From Toxonevra muliebris (Eukaryota; Arthropoda; Insecta; Diptera; Pallopteridae), in the NCBI GenBank assembly GCA_963691655.1, contig OY829329.1, positions 15,514,708-15,578,707 of the forward strand: a stretch of 64,000 nt of DNA. Direction: 5' to 3'. The notes beneath the pieces were generated by a model, which was given only the letters and a program-made list of their open reading frames with translations, ran no database searches and had not been told where the DNA came from. Below are positions 14,249 to 25,686 of the stretch, piece by piece. The number at the start of each line of letters is the position of its first letter. The stretch's first letter is position 1. The translations under genes were made by a program, and so were the position numbers.

Positions 14249-14373
14249 GTAGAATGGCATAGGCATTTCTTCCAGCATTAGGCTTAACATTTTATTTGTT
14301 TTCACTTCTGTTTGATGTTTCAATCTTTAATATATCCTATACTTAAATTAAATTTTTATTTTTTCTACATTAG

Positions 14374-14510
14374 GCTACATTAGCTGCCTTGGATGCCATG
14401 CGTAAAGCACACCAAAGTGAAGTTCAACGTGAAGTTGCTCGATTCAAACAAGAGTTTTTGAGGCAATTACAGAAGGGAGAACTTTCGCACGATACGGCCA
14501 AAATAAATGA
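14374..14510 (+). CDS. osp: outspread (osp) exon, coiled coil
   Basis: The exon follows a TCTACATTAG acceptor and ends at a GA/GTACGT donor. It enters in phase 0 and leaves with two bases of a Glu codon. It encodes [20 protein letters not shown] followed by [12 protein letters not shown], a highly conserved-looking coiled-coil stretch that continues the previous exon. Introns on both sides are short (125 and 101 bp). Confidence 0.85.
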
Positions 14511-14611
14511 GTACGTGATTTCAAAAAAAAAAATAGCAAAATGGCCAAAATCGTGGAATTAAAGTTAAATCTTTTTTGTTTTTTCTTTTTATTTATTTGT
14601 TGTTGCTTTAG

Positions 14612-14761
14612 AGAGGAACTTGAGGAATTACGTCAAGAAATTTTGTCATTTTCCGAAAAATATTCCATCAAATGTGTTGAAAATGCTGCGCTTGAAGAGA
14701 AATTACGCTCAACCAGCCAAAAACTGAAAAATTTTCAACAGATGCAGCAATTGGAATTGAG
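14612..14761 (+). CDS. osp: outspread (osp) exon, coiled coil
   Basis: The exon starts after TTGCTTTAG, completes the split Glu codon and encodes [18 protein letters not shown], then [18 protein letters not shown]. It ends two bases into an Arg codon at an AG/GTATGT donor. The phases on both sides agree with the neighbouring exons. The heptad pattern continues the C-terminal coiled coil. Confidence 0.85.
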
Positions 14762-16691
14762 GTATGTACCGTAAACGATCATAGATTAAATTAAAAAACT
14801 AAAATGTATAGCGAAGGGAAAAGGGGATTAGTGCCACCTGTGGAACCCAATAACTATCCAGCAGAAACTTGTGAATTTAATTTCATTACTCCGAATTTAT
14901 TTTCACTACTCCGAATTAATTTGCATTGCTCCATTTTCCTACTCCCTATTCAACTTCTCTATTCTGAGCTAAATTTTCCTACTCCGAATTCAGTTTCACT
15001 ACTCCGAATTATTATTGATTTCCCCGAATTTATATTGCCGCCTTCAAAATTAAGTTTTATTACTTTTGTATTAAAATTGACACTTTTTAAATTAATTTGA
15101 TTACTCCTCATTCTTTCTGACTATTCCTAATTCACACTAATATCTCCTGGATTTAATTCGAATAATTCTGAATTTAATTTGACTACTCCGAATTCAAATC
15201 AACCACTCCGAATATTAATTGGTCATTCTGAATTCAAAAAGACACTTTCTGAACTAAATCTGAATGTCTTAACCTCAAATTGAAGTCTATTCAAAACAAA
15301 TTTAACTATTTTTATTTTAATTAAATTAACGAATTTAATTTGCTCTTCAATTTGACTTATTCTATATTCAAATTAACGCTTTTTGATCTCAATTTAACTA
15401 AGTATTCAATTTGATTGATTCGGAATTATATTGGATGGTTTCTGAATTCATTAAACTCGCTCTGTATTCAAATTGACACTTTTTGAATTCAATTGGGTGC
15501 CACAGCCTATATAATGTTTTCTGTATTTATTTTGTGGTTTCTCAGTCAAATTTGATTAATTCTAAATTCAGTTTGACTAATTTTGAATTCAAATTGGCTG
15601 ATTATGCATTTATAATTAAGGCTTTCTGAGTTAAATTTGCATAGTTTTGCATTTAATTTAACGCTATATTAATTAAACTTTACTGATTTAAAATGAAACT
15701 GAATGAATCTTGATTACAATTTGATGCTTTCTGAATTCAAATTGTCCCTTATTAAATTCAAATTGACACTTTCTAAACTCAATGTGACCTTTTGTGTGCT
15801 CAATTTGACTGGCTATGTATTAAAATTCGCACTTTTTGAATCCATTTTCACTGTTGTTTCATAATTTGAATACTTTAGGCTCAAACTGAAGTTTGGCGAA
15901 TTCAATGAATCTGTTTGGACTACTCCGAATATTCTTTTTTAACTTTAGATTCAAATGGAAGCTTATTGGCTTTAACATGATTATTCCGAATTTCTTATAG
16001 CTACTCTGAATTTCAATTAAAGCTATTTGAATTTAATTTGAATATTAGAAATTAAAATTAACACACGTTTATCTCAATTTTACTATTCCGAATACACATT
16101 GATGCTTTCTGAATTCTTTTTGACTTATCATTTAACACAAAGTTGGGCTTTTTAACTCAGCTTCTCATTTTAGAGTTCAACTTAACTGCTCAGAACTCAA
16201 ATTTGTGTTTCCTTAATTGAATTGAAGGTTTCATAATTGTATTTGAAGCTTTAAGCAATTCGAATTAATTTGAGGACTCCGAATTCTTGTTGACTACGCC
16301 GAATTGATAACTCCGAATTCGTTCTCACCTGCTCCGAATTCCTGCTGATCACTTCGAATTTGTAGAAATGACTCCGAATTTTTTCCAACCTACTCCGAAT
16401 TCTTTCCAACTACTCCGATCACTCTATATTCAATATTTACTACGGATTAAGTTGTTTAATTCGAATTCAAATTAACGATTTCTAAAATAAACCTAGGTAT
16501 TGTACTGCAAAATTGGAGCCAAGCCTAGACTATTTAAAAAAAAATTCACAGAAATTTTATAAGATTTAGCTTTCAAAAATATCACACTCTCAAACCTTTT
16601 CAACATAACCTTATAATATAGGTATACTAATTAGTTACAATACAAAATCCTCTAACTTTTCTAATTATTTTTAATTATTTTTTACTTTCAG
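14762..16691. repeat. osp intron made of a degenerate CTACTCCGAATTC-type repeat
   Basis: From about 14880 to 16500 the intron is dominated by loosely repeated ~20-28 bp words such as ACTACTCCGAATTCAATTTG and TTTCTGAATTCAAATTGACA. The clearest copies are at 14885-15010, 15180-15240 and 16260-16410. It is in sense orientation within the osp transcript. The intron ends with a normal TTACTTTCAG acceptor. No coding potential is seen inside. Confidence 0.75.
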
Positions 16692-16800
16692 AAATAAACA
16701 ATTCCGTGCGCATTTAGCTTCTGAAAATCCAACAACCGATATCAATTTTGTGCAAGGGCTTGGAACATCGAAGGATGATGCCACATGTCAAGATAGTGAG
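16692..16800 (+). CDS. osp: outspread (osp) exon
   Basis: The exon completes the split Arg codon and encodes [20 protein letters not shown], then [16 protein letters not shown], ending in phase 0 at a GAG/GTAAAT donor. It has a consensus acceptor (TTACTTTCAG) and donor. If the donor were not used, translation would stop after six more codons, so a short read-through isoform is possible in principle. Confidence 0.8.
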
Positions 16801-17075
16801 GTAAATATTATTTTATAAATAACAAATATTCGTTTATTCTAAAAAAAAAATCAATGATCAATGGTATGCATGGGATTGCAGCTAAAAATATTTATTATTA
16901 CACAACAAATAAATTTGTGACTAATCTTTAACTTTTTACTTAAATTAACTCAAATATTACATGAATATACTCTTTATTTTTTTGTTTTTGTTTAAAACAC
17001 TCTCTGTTGTGTAACAATAATTCAACAACAACTACCAACCAACCAACCAACCAATCGCACTATCAATCAATAAAG

Positions 17076-17544
17076 AAACCGAAAATGCATGCGCATGTTG
17101 AATTCATCACCAACACCAACAATACTAACTCCTTCGATGATATGAAAGCAACTACAACAACAACAATATCTAAAGTTGTTGATTCTCCTCTTCCTCAAGC
17201 TCATTTGAAACAATCTTTCTTCGTTATACCTTCAAGTTCTTTATTAAGACCACGTTCACATCACACAAAACAACTACAACAGCAACAGAAAACTGTAGAA
17301 GATTCTTCCAAAAATGTTGATGATAATCTAATTCTACATATTGCCAACAGCAACAATGCCAATACCACCAATGACAACCACAACAATAACAAACAAGAGA
17401 ACGAGAATGAAATGAACGACAATGATGCCATCGTCGATAATGTTATTAATAATAACGATATAAGTCGTTATAATCGTTATTCATATGAACCTTGCTATAA
17501 ACAAAGCAATTTGTATTCCTTTCAAAGTAGGATGAGCTTCGAAG
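17076..17544 (+). CDS. osp: outspread (osp) exon, Asn-rich then conserved SYEP..MSFE segment
   Basis: The 469-nt open segment encodes KPKMHAHVEFI, an Asn/Gln-rich stretch and then a less repetitive end (SRYNRYSYEPCYKQSNLY, SRMSFE). It ends one base into a codon at a GAAG/GTAACG donor. The acceptor is AATAAAG at 17069-17075. It is weak, but it is the first AG after the T-rich tract at 16970-16995, and it gives exactly the needed phase 0. The donor phase fits the last exon at 21601 and also the candidate exon at 43553. The 5' boundary is the least certain part of the gene model. Confidence 0.6.
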
Positions 17545-18049
17545 GTAACGCAACAACAATTTCACTCTTCACCTCACTTCACTCCACTCCACTTTGCTCT
17601 TTTTGTACTACACACTTCTTTGTTTTTGCAATTTTTTTTACTGTGTTGATGATGTGTCGATCAATATTTCTACTACTGCACTGTCTGGTTGCACTCACTC
17701 ATTGTCTGTCTTCACTTCACTTCACACTTTTTACTGCATACTAATACAACTCTACCGTAATATTTCTTCTCGTATGTTCTGTTTATCTGTAAAATTATGT
17801 CTATTTTTTTATGTCTCTTTGTTGTTTTGTCCTTGTGTTTTCAAATGTTTTATATATATGTTGTGTTGTTTTTACTGGACATAACTGAAACAGAAATGTT
17901 TCATTCGAAGTGTAAATTATTGGCAAAATAATAATGGAATAATATGGAAATGCTCACTCCGAAAAAACTCAAGCAATCTCATGTAGGAAGAAGCTAAGAT
18001 CGCCAATTTCGAATCAAGAGAATGCACTTCAGATTACGCAAATTCTAAC

Positions 18050-18870
18050 GTTAAAAATTAAACTATTTTACCGGAAAGTGGAGAAAGAAAGGGGAGAAAA
18101 GTGGAAAGAGGAGTGGACTTAGCGCTTTTTCACTCTAAGCTAAGCGATATGTAAAATAATAGGGTAAAAAGTATGTGAGGGAAAAGAATAGAAAGAGAGG
18201 GAAGCGAGAGGGTGAAAGAATTCAAGAAAGAAAGAAAAAAAGATATACAATTTTGAAAAGTAAAGGAAAAGAGACCGAGAAAGAAGATAGAGTCAGAGAT
18301 AAAATATAGTGTATGAAATAGATAGACCGTAAAAGAAAGAAGTTGGGAGGAAGGAGAGCAATAGAGGACTGCGAGGAGGAGTAAATTTTAGACAGGAAGA
18401 GAAAAAAATATATCAAAAATAATTAAAGGGAAGCGAAATATACAATATAGAATAAAAAGTGAGAAAAAAGACGAAATGAGATGAAGTGAAAAGGAGTAGA
18501 GGTATATAGAGCAGCGTAGGCCGTAGGACTTGCACGCAATCAAATGAGCGTAAAAAATGTCACACGTATAGAGCTCATTTCCCATTTCCATAGAAAGAGT
18601 GCTCAATCGATCATTGTGTATGTTTTAGTGGCCACCGCTGATATTGAGGTATATTTAAGGCAGAGCGCAAAACAACAGAGGTGAAAAACACAGAGAGAGA
18701 GTGTAAGAGAAAAAATAGAAAAATGGTGGGGTAGGGCGGGTAGAAAAAAGGGAAAAAAGGAGTGAATTTAGGACAAAACTCGGAAAAAAATATGTGTAGA
18801 GAAGAAGAGTTATAGAAATAAAATGGAAAGAAAGTGAGAGAAAAGATGAGAAGTTATAGGAGCGTATCAC
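18050..18870 (+). repeat. Polypurine (GAGAAAG-rich) tract in the last osp intron
   Basis: About 800 bp of the + strand is strongly enriched in A and G (for example GAGAGGGAAGCGAGAGGG and GGAAGGAGAGCAATAGAGGA). Reverse-strand open frames here are simply the Ser/Phe/Leu-rich complement of this composition and are not genes. Confidence 0.6.
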
Positions 18871-19089
18871 TCTTCGGCAATCAATGGAGAGGTTTTTTTT
18901 CTGTTCTCTTCGTTAAATCTAATCAGTCCTATTCTAAATATTCCCGAAATTAAATATCAGGATATATTGTTTCTTTTTCATTCTTTTCCTATAAAAATAG
19001 GAGTAAAAAAAACAAATTTTTTTCATTGACGACGAGCAACAAGTACGATCTGCTATTGGTGGTTCCTCTGTCTTAATGATAATCGACTA

Positions 19090-19860
19090 GTCATCCATCG
19101 GAACCGTAGTGTTTTGGAGACGCTGACACGGACATTCCAAGAAGAAGTGGATTTTCTTATCAGGGATGAGCTTTATTTTCTAGCGTTTTTGCGTGTATAT
19201 TTTTCGTCGAAAACTCATCTTGGCACTCGATTACCCGACATCCGCACACCACCTCCGTTCAGTCGAAGCATGTTAGAGATAGAGATACCGACCTCCTTGT
19301 TCAGAGAGAAGGTGGTTCACCACCAACTCTGACAATTTGGTCTCTATCTCTGCCCATAACTCCAGGACTCGCTTTCCATTGTTGGTTGATTCATCAACCA
19401 GAGCAACTTGCAGGCTGTCACGAACGATCTCGCTGTAAGGCCGGGAAGTGGTTTGTTGTCAGAGGAGCATCAGCTGAAGCTCACGTTTCGTCAGGTGTCC
19501 GGTTGAGCTTCACGGTTACCTCGCGTTCCACCTGGGCACGCTCCACAGCCGCTTTACGTTCACGCCGTGATTTCTCGTACTCCGCGAACAAAGCCTAGTA
19601 TTTAGAATTGTTCTTTAGGTCATTCACGTGCAGAGTACCCGCCTCCTTATTTTTGGCGATCTTGTCGCGAATATGGAGGGCCTTCGTACTGCAGACTGAA
19701 ACATCATTTTTGAATTGGAAGTGGATGTCTGACTGGCTGGTACTCGGTCCCAATTCGAGGAAGGTCTCCTGACTTGAGGCCAGTAGCTCGTTTTCGGATG
19801 AGATGCTCGGCATTTTGGGCATTCTTGTGTGTGTGTTTTTTTTTGTAGCCATCATCTTTT
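19090..19860 (-). pseudogene. Degenerate LINE ORF1/gag-like remnant
   Basis: On the minus strand a non-repetitive frame starts near 19855 (MMATKKNTHTRMPKMPSISS). It continues through a charged helical stretch (ALFAEYEKSRRERKAAVERA) that is interrupted by a stop and at least one frameshift. Codon use is unlike the surrounding AT-rich DNA. The composition (Ser-rich start, charged coiled segment) is like the first ORF of a non-LTR retrotransposon, but I do not recognise a specific family. It lies antisense inside the last osp intron. Confidence 0.35.
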
Positions 19861-20240
19861 TCTTACGAGCACTTTTTCGGCAAGACAGTCAAGTGTTCAA
19901 CAGAGTTTTCGGGGGAATATACGGTTGACCATAGCAAGGCCAAAACTATCCTCTCAGGCGGCCCGGTGTCAGAGAGGCTCTGTGCAAAGACAGCCTAATT
20001 TTAACCCTAAAAAGTCAACGCCCGCGGGTCCAATGTATCTATTTCATCTAATTATAAAGAATAAAATTATATAAAATCAAAATAACGCTGGAGCCGCAGA
20101 AACGTTAGCCGTCTAGGACTAATCCCCCGGCTGCCAAACTCCCCCATAGACATGGGTCGCTTAACATCGTGGGTTGGGAAAGTTTTTATTTAAGAGGATT
20201 TGCTCCCTCCGCCTGGGCTATCTTAGTCAGTTGCGCGCCA

Positions 20241-21210
20241 GTTATCCCTTTCGGTACTGTAGAAAAACCAGAAGAGATAGCGCAAAACCGAACCCGGTTT
20301 CGTTTTGTCTGATCCCCATTTCTTGTTACAACTTTTGACCAAAACAGATATTTTGTACCTCTTTGAACTTTTCGAACTGCAAGCGGTAGTCACGCATTCC
20401 ACGTGGATATGGTACCCCAACGCACCACGCATTACAGAGATAGTTCTTTTCTCTGCGCGTATATGGAATAAGCTCCCTGCAACCGTTTTTCCTGACTTTT
20501 ACGACATTTCGAAATTTAAAACAAACGTTCACAACTTGTTCTCCCTCTCTCCTCCTACCACTAATCTATCTTCATTCCTCAATCAACGCAATGCTTTGCA
20601 TTCATAAGGGTATCCCCTGAGTGTTGATTGCTTAAAAAAAAAAAATAGGTCACCGGTAACCCAGTGGCCCTCAATAGGAATTTTTGAACGACTTTTTCTG
20701 TACATTTTTATTAGATATTTTTTTTTTTAAAGCAGACAAAGTAACTTAACATTAATTTTTCATTTAACCCTTTCTTGACCGCAAGGAAACTAGAACCGAT
20801 AGAGCAAAACCGAGTCCAGATTCGTATTTTTCGACCCCCATTTTATTGTAAAAAAATTCTTAAAAAACTTCCATTGAAGATTTTAGGGTCACCGGTGACC
20901 CATAGAAAAACTTGTATTTCCAAAAACGTAAACAAAAATTTTAAAATGTGGGAAATCATGTTTGAGTAAATAGTTTTTCTCACAACATATTTGGCGTATT
21001 TGGACAAAAAAAACACAACTTTTTTACTTTAATCCGCTACAGTACCGTTACCAAAAAAATATTTGTCATTTGTATTTTAATTGAAATTAAAGAACCATTT
21101 ATTCTCTTTCCAAAAACCCTAAAATTTTTAAAAATTGATTGGATAGTTTCTAAGAAATCGCAAAAATTAATGTTATGACACCGGTGTCACCATGGTACCG
21201 AAAGGGTTAT
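20241..21210. mobile_element. Transposon-like element with GTTATCCCTTTCGGTAC inverted ends
   Basis: GTTATCCCTTTCGGTAC at 20241-20257 is mirrored with one mismatch by GTACCGAAAGGGTTAT at 21195-21210. Inside are several ACCGGT-centred palindromes and a LINE-like coding scrap. A motif like the left end with its following AAACCAGA..GATAGCGCAAAA block recurs at 20785 and at 49545-49600, so this is a dispersed family. No transposase is visible, so it would be non-autonomous. Confidence 0.45.
20305..20607 (+). pseudogene. Possible C-terminal end of a LINE reverse transcriptase
   Basis: A 100-codon open frame contains SARIWNKLPATVFPDFYDIS followed by KFKTNVHNLF. This resembles the extreme C-terminal SxLWNxLPxxV...FK..V..L pattern of CR1/Jockey-like LINE polymerases. 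No upstream catalytic part is present, so it is a 5'-truncated remnant at best. It lies within the inverted-end element at 20241-21210. Confidence 0.4.
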
Positions 21211-21600
21211 CTGACACGCACTGCTACCATTAATAGGTTGCGTTAGTCAGCTGGCATGCAACTGTTTTCGTCACCACGAACCCTCAATTACGGTACGCGC
21301 TCATGGTACATGTGGATCCCCTTGAGTGGCTGACGGCTCAACGGATGTCTATCCTAAAATTGCATGATTAAGGTTCCATTTTGTTGTACAGTGTAATTTT
21401 CTTAATTATTAAATACTTGTCTTATTATCTAAATACACTCGTAAATAACAAAAATTACAATAATTTTCCGCAATATATTAATTTTCACTGCCTGTTTAAA
21501 TAAACACTGTACTACATGTATTTTTTAATGTTTCTCCCCACTTCAGAGCTAAATAAGTTAATTTCTTCTTGTTTTTCTTTTTCATTTTTAATCTGTGCAG

Positions 21601-23048
21601 GTTTAAAATCTTCAACATTTGGTAAAGATTTAAAATCGGCTATAAAGAAAACTATTGCAATAACAGAACAGCACACGCCAACAGTAACAACATTAATGAC
21701 TACGTCACCAGCATCATCATCGTCACCAACAACAACAACAGCAGCAACATCGACATCGATTGCCACAAATGCAAACGCAAACACAAACACCAAAACGAAC
21801 ACGAATACATCCACCACATATTTATTAAATAATATGCAAACCAAACAAAAAATGCAACAATTTTATAATAATAATAATAATCAAAAGCAACAGCAGCAAC
21901 AACAATTATATAAAACAGCAACAACAATTAATATAAATAATCACAATAATAATAATGCAAATAATTTTAATAATAATACTACAAACTACAAAGCAAAAGA
22001 ACAAATTAATTTACAACAACAACAACAACATAATTACAATTATTATTATTATAACTTACAAGAAAAACAAATACAAAACAAACAACAAGAAGAACATGAA
22101 AATGAAAAATTTACAAATGATCTAACAATAGTAACAACAACAACAACAAAACCAGTGGAACAACCAAAGAATTTTAGTGCTAATAATATTAATATTAATA
22201 TAAATAATAGAAATATAAATAAAAATAATTTAAATTATCACGAAGTGGAAGAAGAAGAAGAAAAAAGAGGAAAAGAAGAAGAGGAAGAAAAAGCAGAAGA
22301 AGATGAAAATTTAAAATTAGTTAAATTAAATAATAAATTTATTATTATTAATCAACAGCAAAATAACAACAATAATAATAATAGTAATCAACAACCACAA
22401 CCACAACAACAAACATTGGTAAAATCAATAAATCCTAAAGCAATAATAACAACAACAAAACCAATAGTTGAAAGAACAACAACAACAACAGCAACACTAA
22501 CAATTACACCAGCTGTAGCAGCAGCAGCAACAGTAACGCCAACAAATTTAAAACTCGCTGAGAAAAGTGCAATCAATTTGAATAGTTTTACAGATATAAT
22601 TCGTAAAACGCAACAAAGGACGCAACAAGCGGCAACAGCAACAACAGCAACAACAACAAATGTGTTTGTTAAAAATGCGAAGATGAAAGAAAAGCAGCAA
22701 CAACAACTGCAACAACCGCCGATTGATGATGATGTTGGTGATAGTGGTAATGTTAGCAGCAGCAATGAAAACAACAACAGCAGCAACAAAAGTAGCAGTT
22801 CTAGCAATACCGGCGCTAGCAGAAACAACAACATTTTTTATATATCGCCTATTTCTACAGTAGTAAATTCAACACCAACAACAACAACAACTTATACTCC
22901 AAGTAGTCGTCATCATCATCAACAACACGATATAAAATATCAATATTGTTCACCCCCCTCCAACTTGTGTGGAAGAGACGTCGAGCATTTCAAAAATAAT
23001 ACGAGTTCAAATACAACTACTACTACTACAACAAACAACAACAAATAA
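21601..23048 (+). CDS. osp: outspread (osp) last exon, low-complexity tail
   Basis: After an ATCTGTGCAG acceptor the exon supplies two bases that complete a Gly codon with the single base left at 17544. The junction reads SRMSFEG then LKSSTFGKDLKSAIKKTIAI. The frame stays open for 482 codons to TAA at 23046-23048. The tail is dominated by Thr, Asn and Gln runs, with an acidic/Glu-rich patch at about 22235-22310 and Ala/Thr runs at about 22500-22660. An AATAAA overlaps the stop codon region. Continuous openness over 1.4 kb in one frame supports coding, although the repetitive composition lowers certainty for the distal part. Confidence 0.7.
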
Positions 23049-23632
23049 AACAAATACAGAAACTGATAATGAAACAAAAGCAACTACAACAACAACAAAA
23101 ACACAATTTGATAAGAAAAATTTGATATTGGAAATTTAATGGTAATATGAAAAATATTTAGAAATTTTTTTTTTAATCATTTTAATCAAATCAAAGTTAA
23201 GGACGTTTGATTTAGTATTCGCTGTTTACTTAAAATCGGTCGCTTTTTGATAATGTTGTATGAGAATAATTTTAACAACACAGTTAAGTGTTTTCAAATC
23301 ATTGCAAACACAAGAAGATCTTAAGATTTTCTAAGTGGGTGTTGTAAATTTTATTTTCTCAAATTTTTTTTATTTTTTTTTTCGTTCATGACTAACGATC
23401 AAAATGTATGAGATTTTTATCGGTAATCCGACGGGGATGGTCGTGTTGTAGTTTAATCCCAATATCGCTACCCCCGGGCCCTTGGATCCGCTTGTGATTG
23501 CAACTTCTCTTATACCCATACATATTTTCAAGTAAGCGATTTTAAGTGGACAGAAAATGAAAAATCAAACGCACCCATTAAAATTTAAGCTACGTTCAAA
23601 CTCACTGTGTATGTGATGCTGTCAATTATGTA
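23049..23632. other. osp 3' flank / 3' UTR candidate
   Basis: AT-rich sequence after the osp stop, with ACAACAACAAAA-type repeats immediately after the stop. No further gene is seen. The polyadenylation site cannot be placed with confidence. Confidence 0.4.
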
Positions 23633-24031
23633 ACGTTGGGCTGAAAAGTTCGTAGCCAAACATGGTAAAGCACATTTTTTTTTGTAAAACTCGATTTTCG
23701 ATTCGTTAGAGGGCAATACAACGATTATAGCAGTCAAAAATTTTTTTCGATACCATTTTTAAATCATACAGTACGATTTGTCTTTAGCCTCGAAATAGGC
23801 CTCAGTTTCGGCAATTACCTCTTCATAAGTGCACAGCACTTTTTTCTTCTTCAAATGGGACCGTTTTTTCATCCTTCGAACGCTCCAATACTCGCTGTTG
23901 ATGGCCTGGCCTTTTTCGAGGTAATCAATGAATATAATACCATGCGCAGCCCGGAATACTGATGCCGTAAATGCACTTTTAGTTATCTCACAAAAGTATG
24001 CATTGTATGCAAATATTAAGTTAGTTTTCAT
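23633..24031 (-). pseudogene. Mariner (irritans-like) transposase remnant with internal deletion
   Basis: The minus-strand frame encodes ASVFRAAHGIIFIDYLEKGQ, then AINSEYW, then RSHLKKKKVLC joined straight to TYEEVIAETEAYFEAKDKSY. These are recognisable irritans-type mariner blocks. In the family the first block is ASVFWDAHGI, so the catalytic Asp is replaced. The stretch containing the second and third catalytic residues is deleted between KKKKVL and TYEEV. The low-coordinate end carries a terminal-repeat-like ACGTTGGGCTGAAAAGTTCG after TA, mariner's target dinucleotide. This copy cannot encode an active transposase. Confidence 0.8.
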
Positions 24032-25447
24032 AACTTGTGAAAAAATCTAATTTGCGAGTTTTACAAATAAAAAGCTCAAATAAACTTTCCTCGGCTCCTA
24101 ATAGTAATTTGTATGTCATTTTTTAAAGTTATAGTAGAGCTAAATACGATTCGACTTGTAAATAGATTAATATCAATTATTGAGAAAGAATGATGAAAAA
24201 ATTCAAAAAATATTTTTGAGAATTAGTAAGCCTATTTTGTTGTCCGTGACTGTAGGTGTTCTGAAGGCGATGTTATATTGGGAGTATGCTCGCCGAACAT
24301 CATGAAATTGTTGTTGCACACAGAGAGTCTTTACTCACTCTCACACGGAACACGATATGCTCGGCATAAGGCGGAGTTTACATTTGCAAGAAATTTGCCA
24401 CAAATTGCTCTCAGAGAGCCTTCCTGAGAATAAACTGTTGATGTAAACAAAAACAAAAAAAAAAACAAGAAACTTGCGGTTTCTTCTTTAAAGCAATTAA
24501 CTCTCAAAAACACTCTCTGTAAGAAATAGCGGCAATTTTTTTCCACATGTTAACTCCGCCCAACCAAATAAAACTTTAATCACTCTCATTTGAGAGGCAG
24601 ACATTTCTTAAAGTAAGAATATATACTCAAGTGTTAAGTGGGGAAAATAACTAGAGTGAGAGAGTAAGTTTGATTTTTTATTGTTTATTCGAGAAACCGA
24701 AGAGATACCATCAGAATCGTTTGGACCGGTATTTGTTTTTGTTTTCTAACTGTAGGTTATTTTTATTATATTTGCTTACTATTCAAACACGAGTATTTGT
24801 TTTCTACACACATACATATGCATATGCAACTCCGTTCGTTAAATAGTAATGCATATTAAGTTTTGTTGGTAAATGTGAAAACTTTTCTACTCTCTACATA
24901 TGTACATTAAATTTGTGAAAGAATTCTACAAACTAAACTTTCAATTACAAAGACTTTAATTTTTAATTCAAACTTGTTTGCCCTGCAACCAGAGAGACCC
25001 AAAACCCACACTTCAAATATAAAACATGATTCAAAAAAGTATGCAAAAACTAGGATAAAGTTTTTCAAGGGGAGGGAGAGAAGTAAAATAAAACTCATTG
25101 CAAGGAATAGAAATCTAGGGAAACGTTTCGTTGAACCCTGTAGTCTTCTTAGAGGCCAGCTTACTAATTCCCTTAAAGAATTTGAATACATATATTAATT
25201 TTTGGTTGTATACTTTCAATAATTCATTAAGTTTCATTTTTAAATAAAATTGCGTTTTCCTTCCCCACACACTTTTTGAAGCATATGCTTCGTAATGTAG
25301 TAAATTCCTTCAGAAGTAGCAGGCACTCATGAATTTGTAGAAAGTTTTGTTGTTTCTAATTTGAGATGATTGGATGACAAAAGAGCGGTGGGAGAGCGAA
25401 ACTGTATATTGCTATTGAACGTAACCACATACACATGTTCATATGCG
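24032..25447. other. Noncoding DNA with dispersed GAGAG-rich MITE-like sequence
   Basis: No gene is recognised. The part at about 24280-24560 contains CGCCGAACATCATGAAATTG, GAGAGAGTC-type words and a GGCGGAGTTTAC...GTTAACTCCGCC inverted pair. The first part recurs in diverged form at 37265-37360, and the GGCGGAG..CTCTCAGAGA combination resembles the ends of the foldback element at 32561-34384. Confidence 0.4.
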
Positions 25448-25686
25448 GTGAGAGCATACTCTCTTTTAACTAAGTGGTTGTTGTATAGATACTCGTAGAA
25501 ATGGAGTACATAACATAGATAAAAAAATGCAGAGATCTGAGCAGCTAATGTAATCTTCTCCCCTGTATTATGTAAAGTGAGAGCATACTCTCTTCAGCTA
25601 TAGTAGATATTCGTAGAAATGAAGTGCGTAACATAGATAGAAAAAGAGAAGAGATTTTAGCGGTTAATGTAATCTCCTCCCCAGCT
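25448..25686. repeat. Two tandem copies of a ~129-bp unit
   Basis: Both copies begin GTGAGAGCATACTCTCTT (25448 and 25577). Both continue through CGTAGAAATG(G/A)AGT..GTAACATAGATA and TAATGTAATCT(T/C)CTCCCC. They are diverged but align over their full length. Confidence 0.75.

Noticed and set aside
17545..17744. Continuation of the osp exon past 17544
   Set aside because: The frame becomes Phe/Cys/Leu-rich, unlike osp, directly after a consensus donor; splicing to 21601 restores the expected phase.
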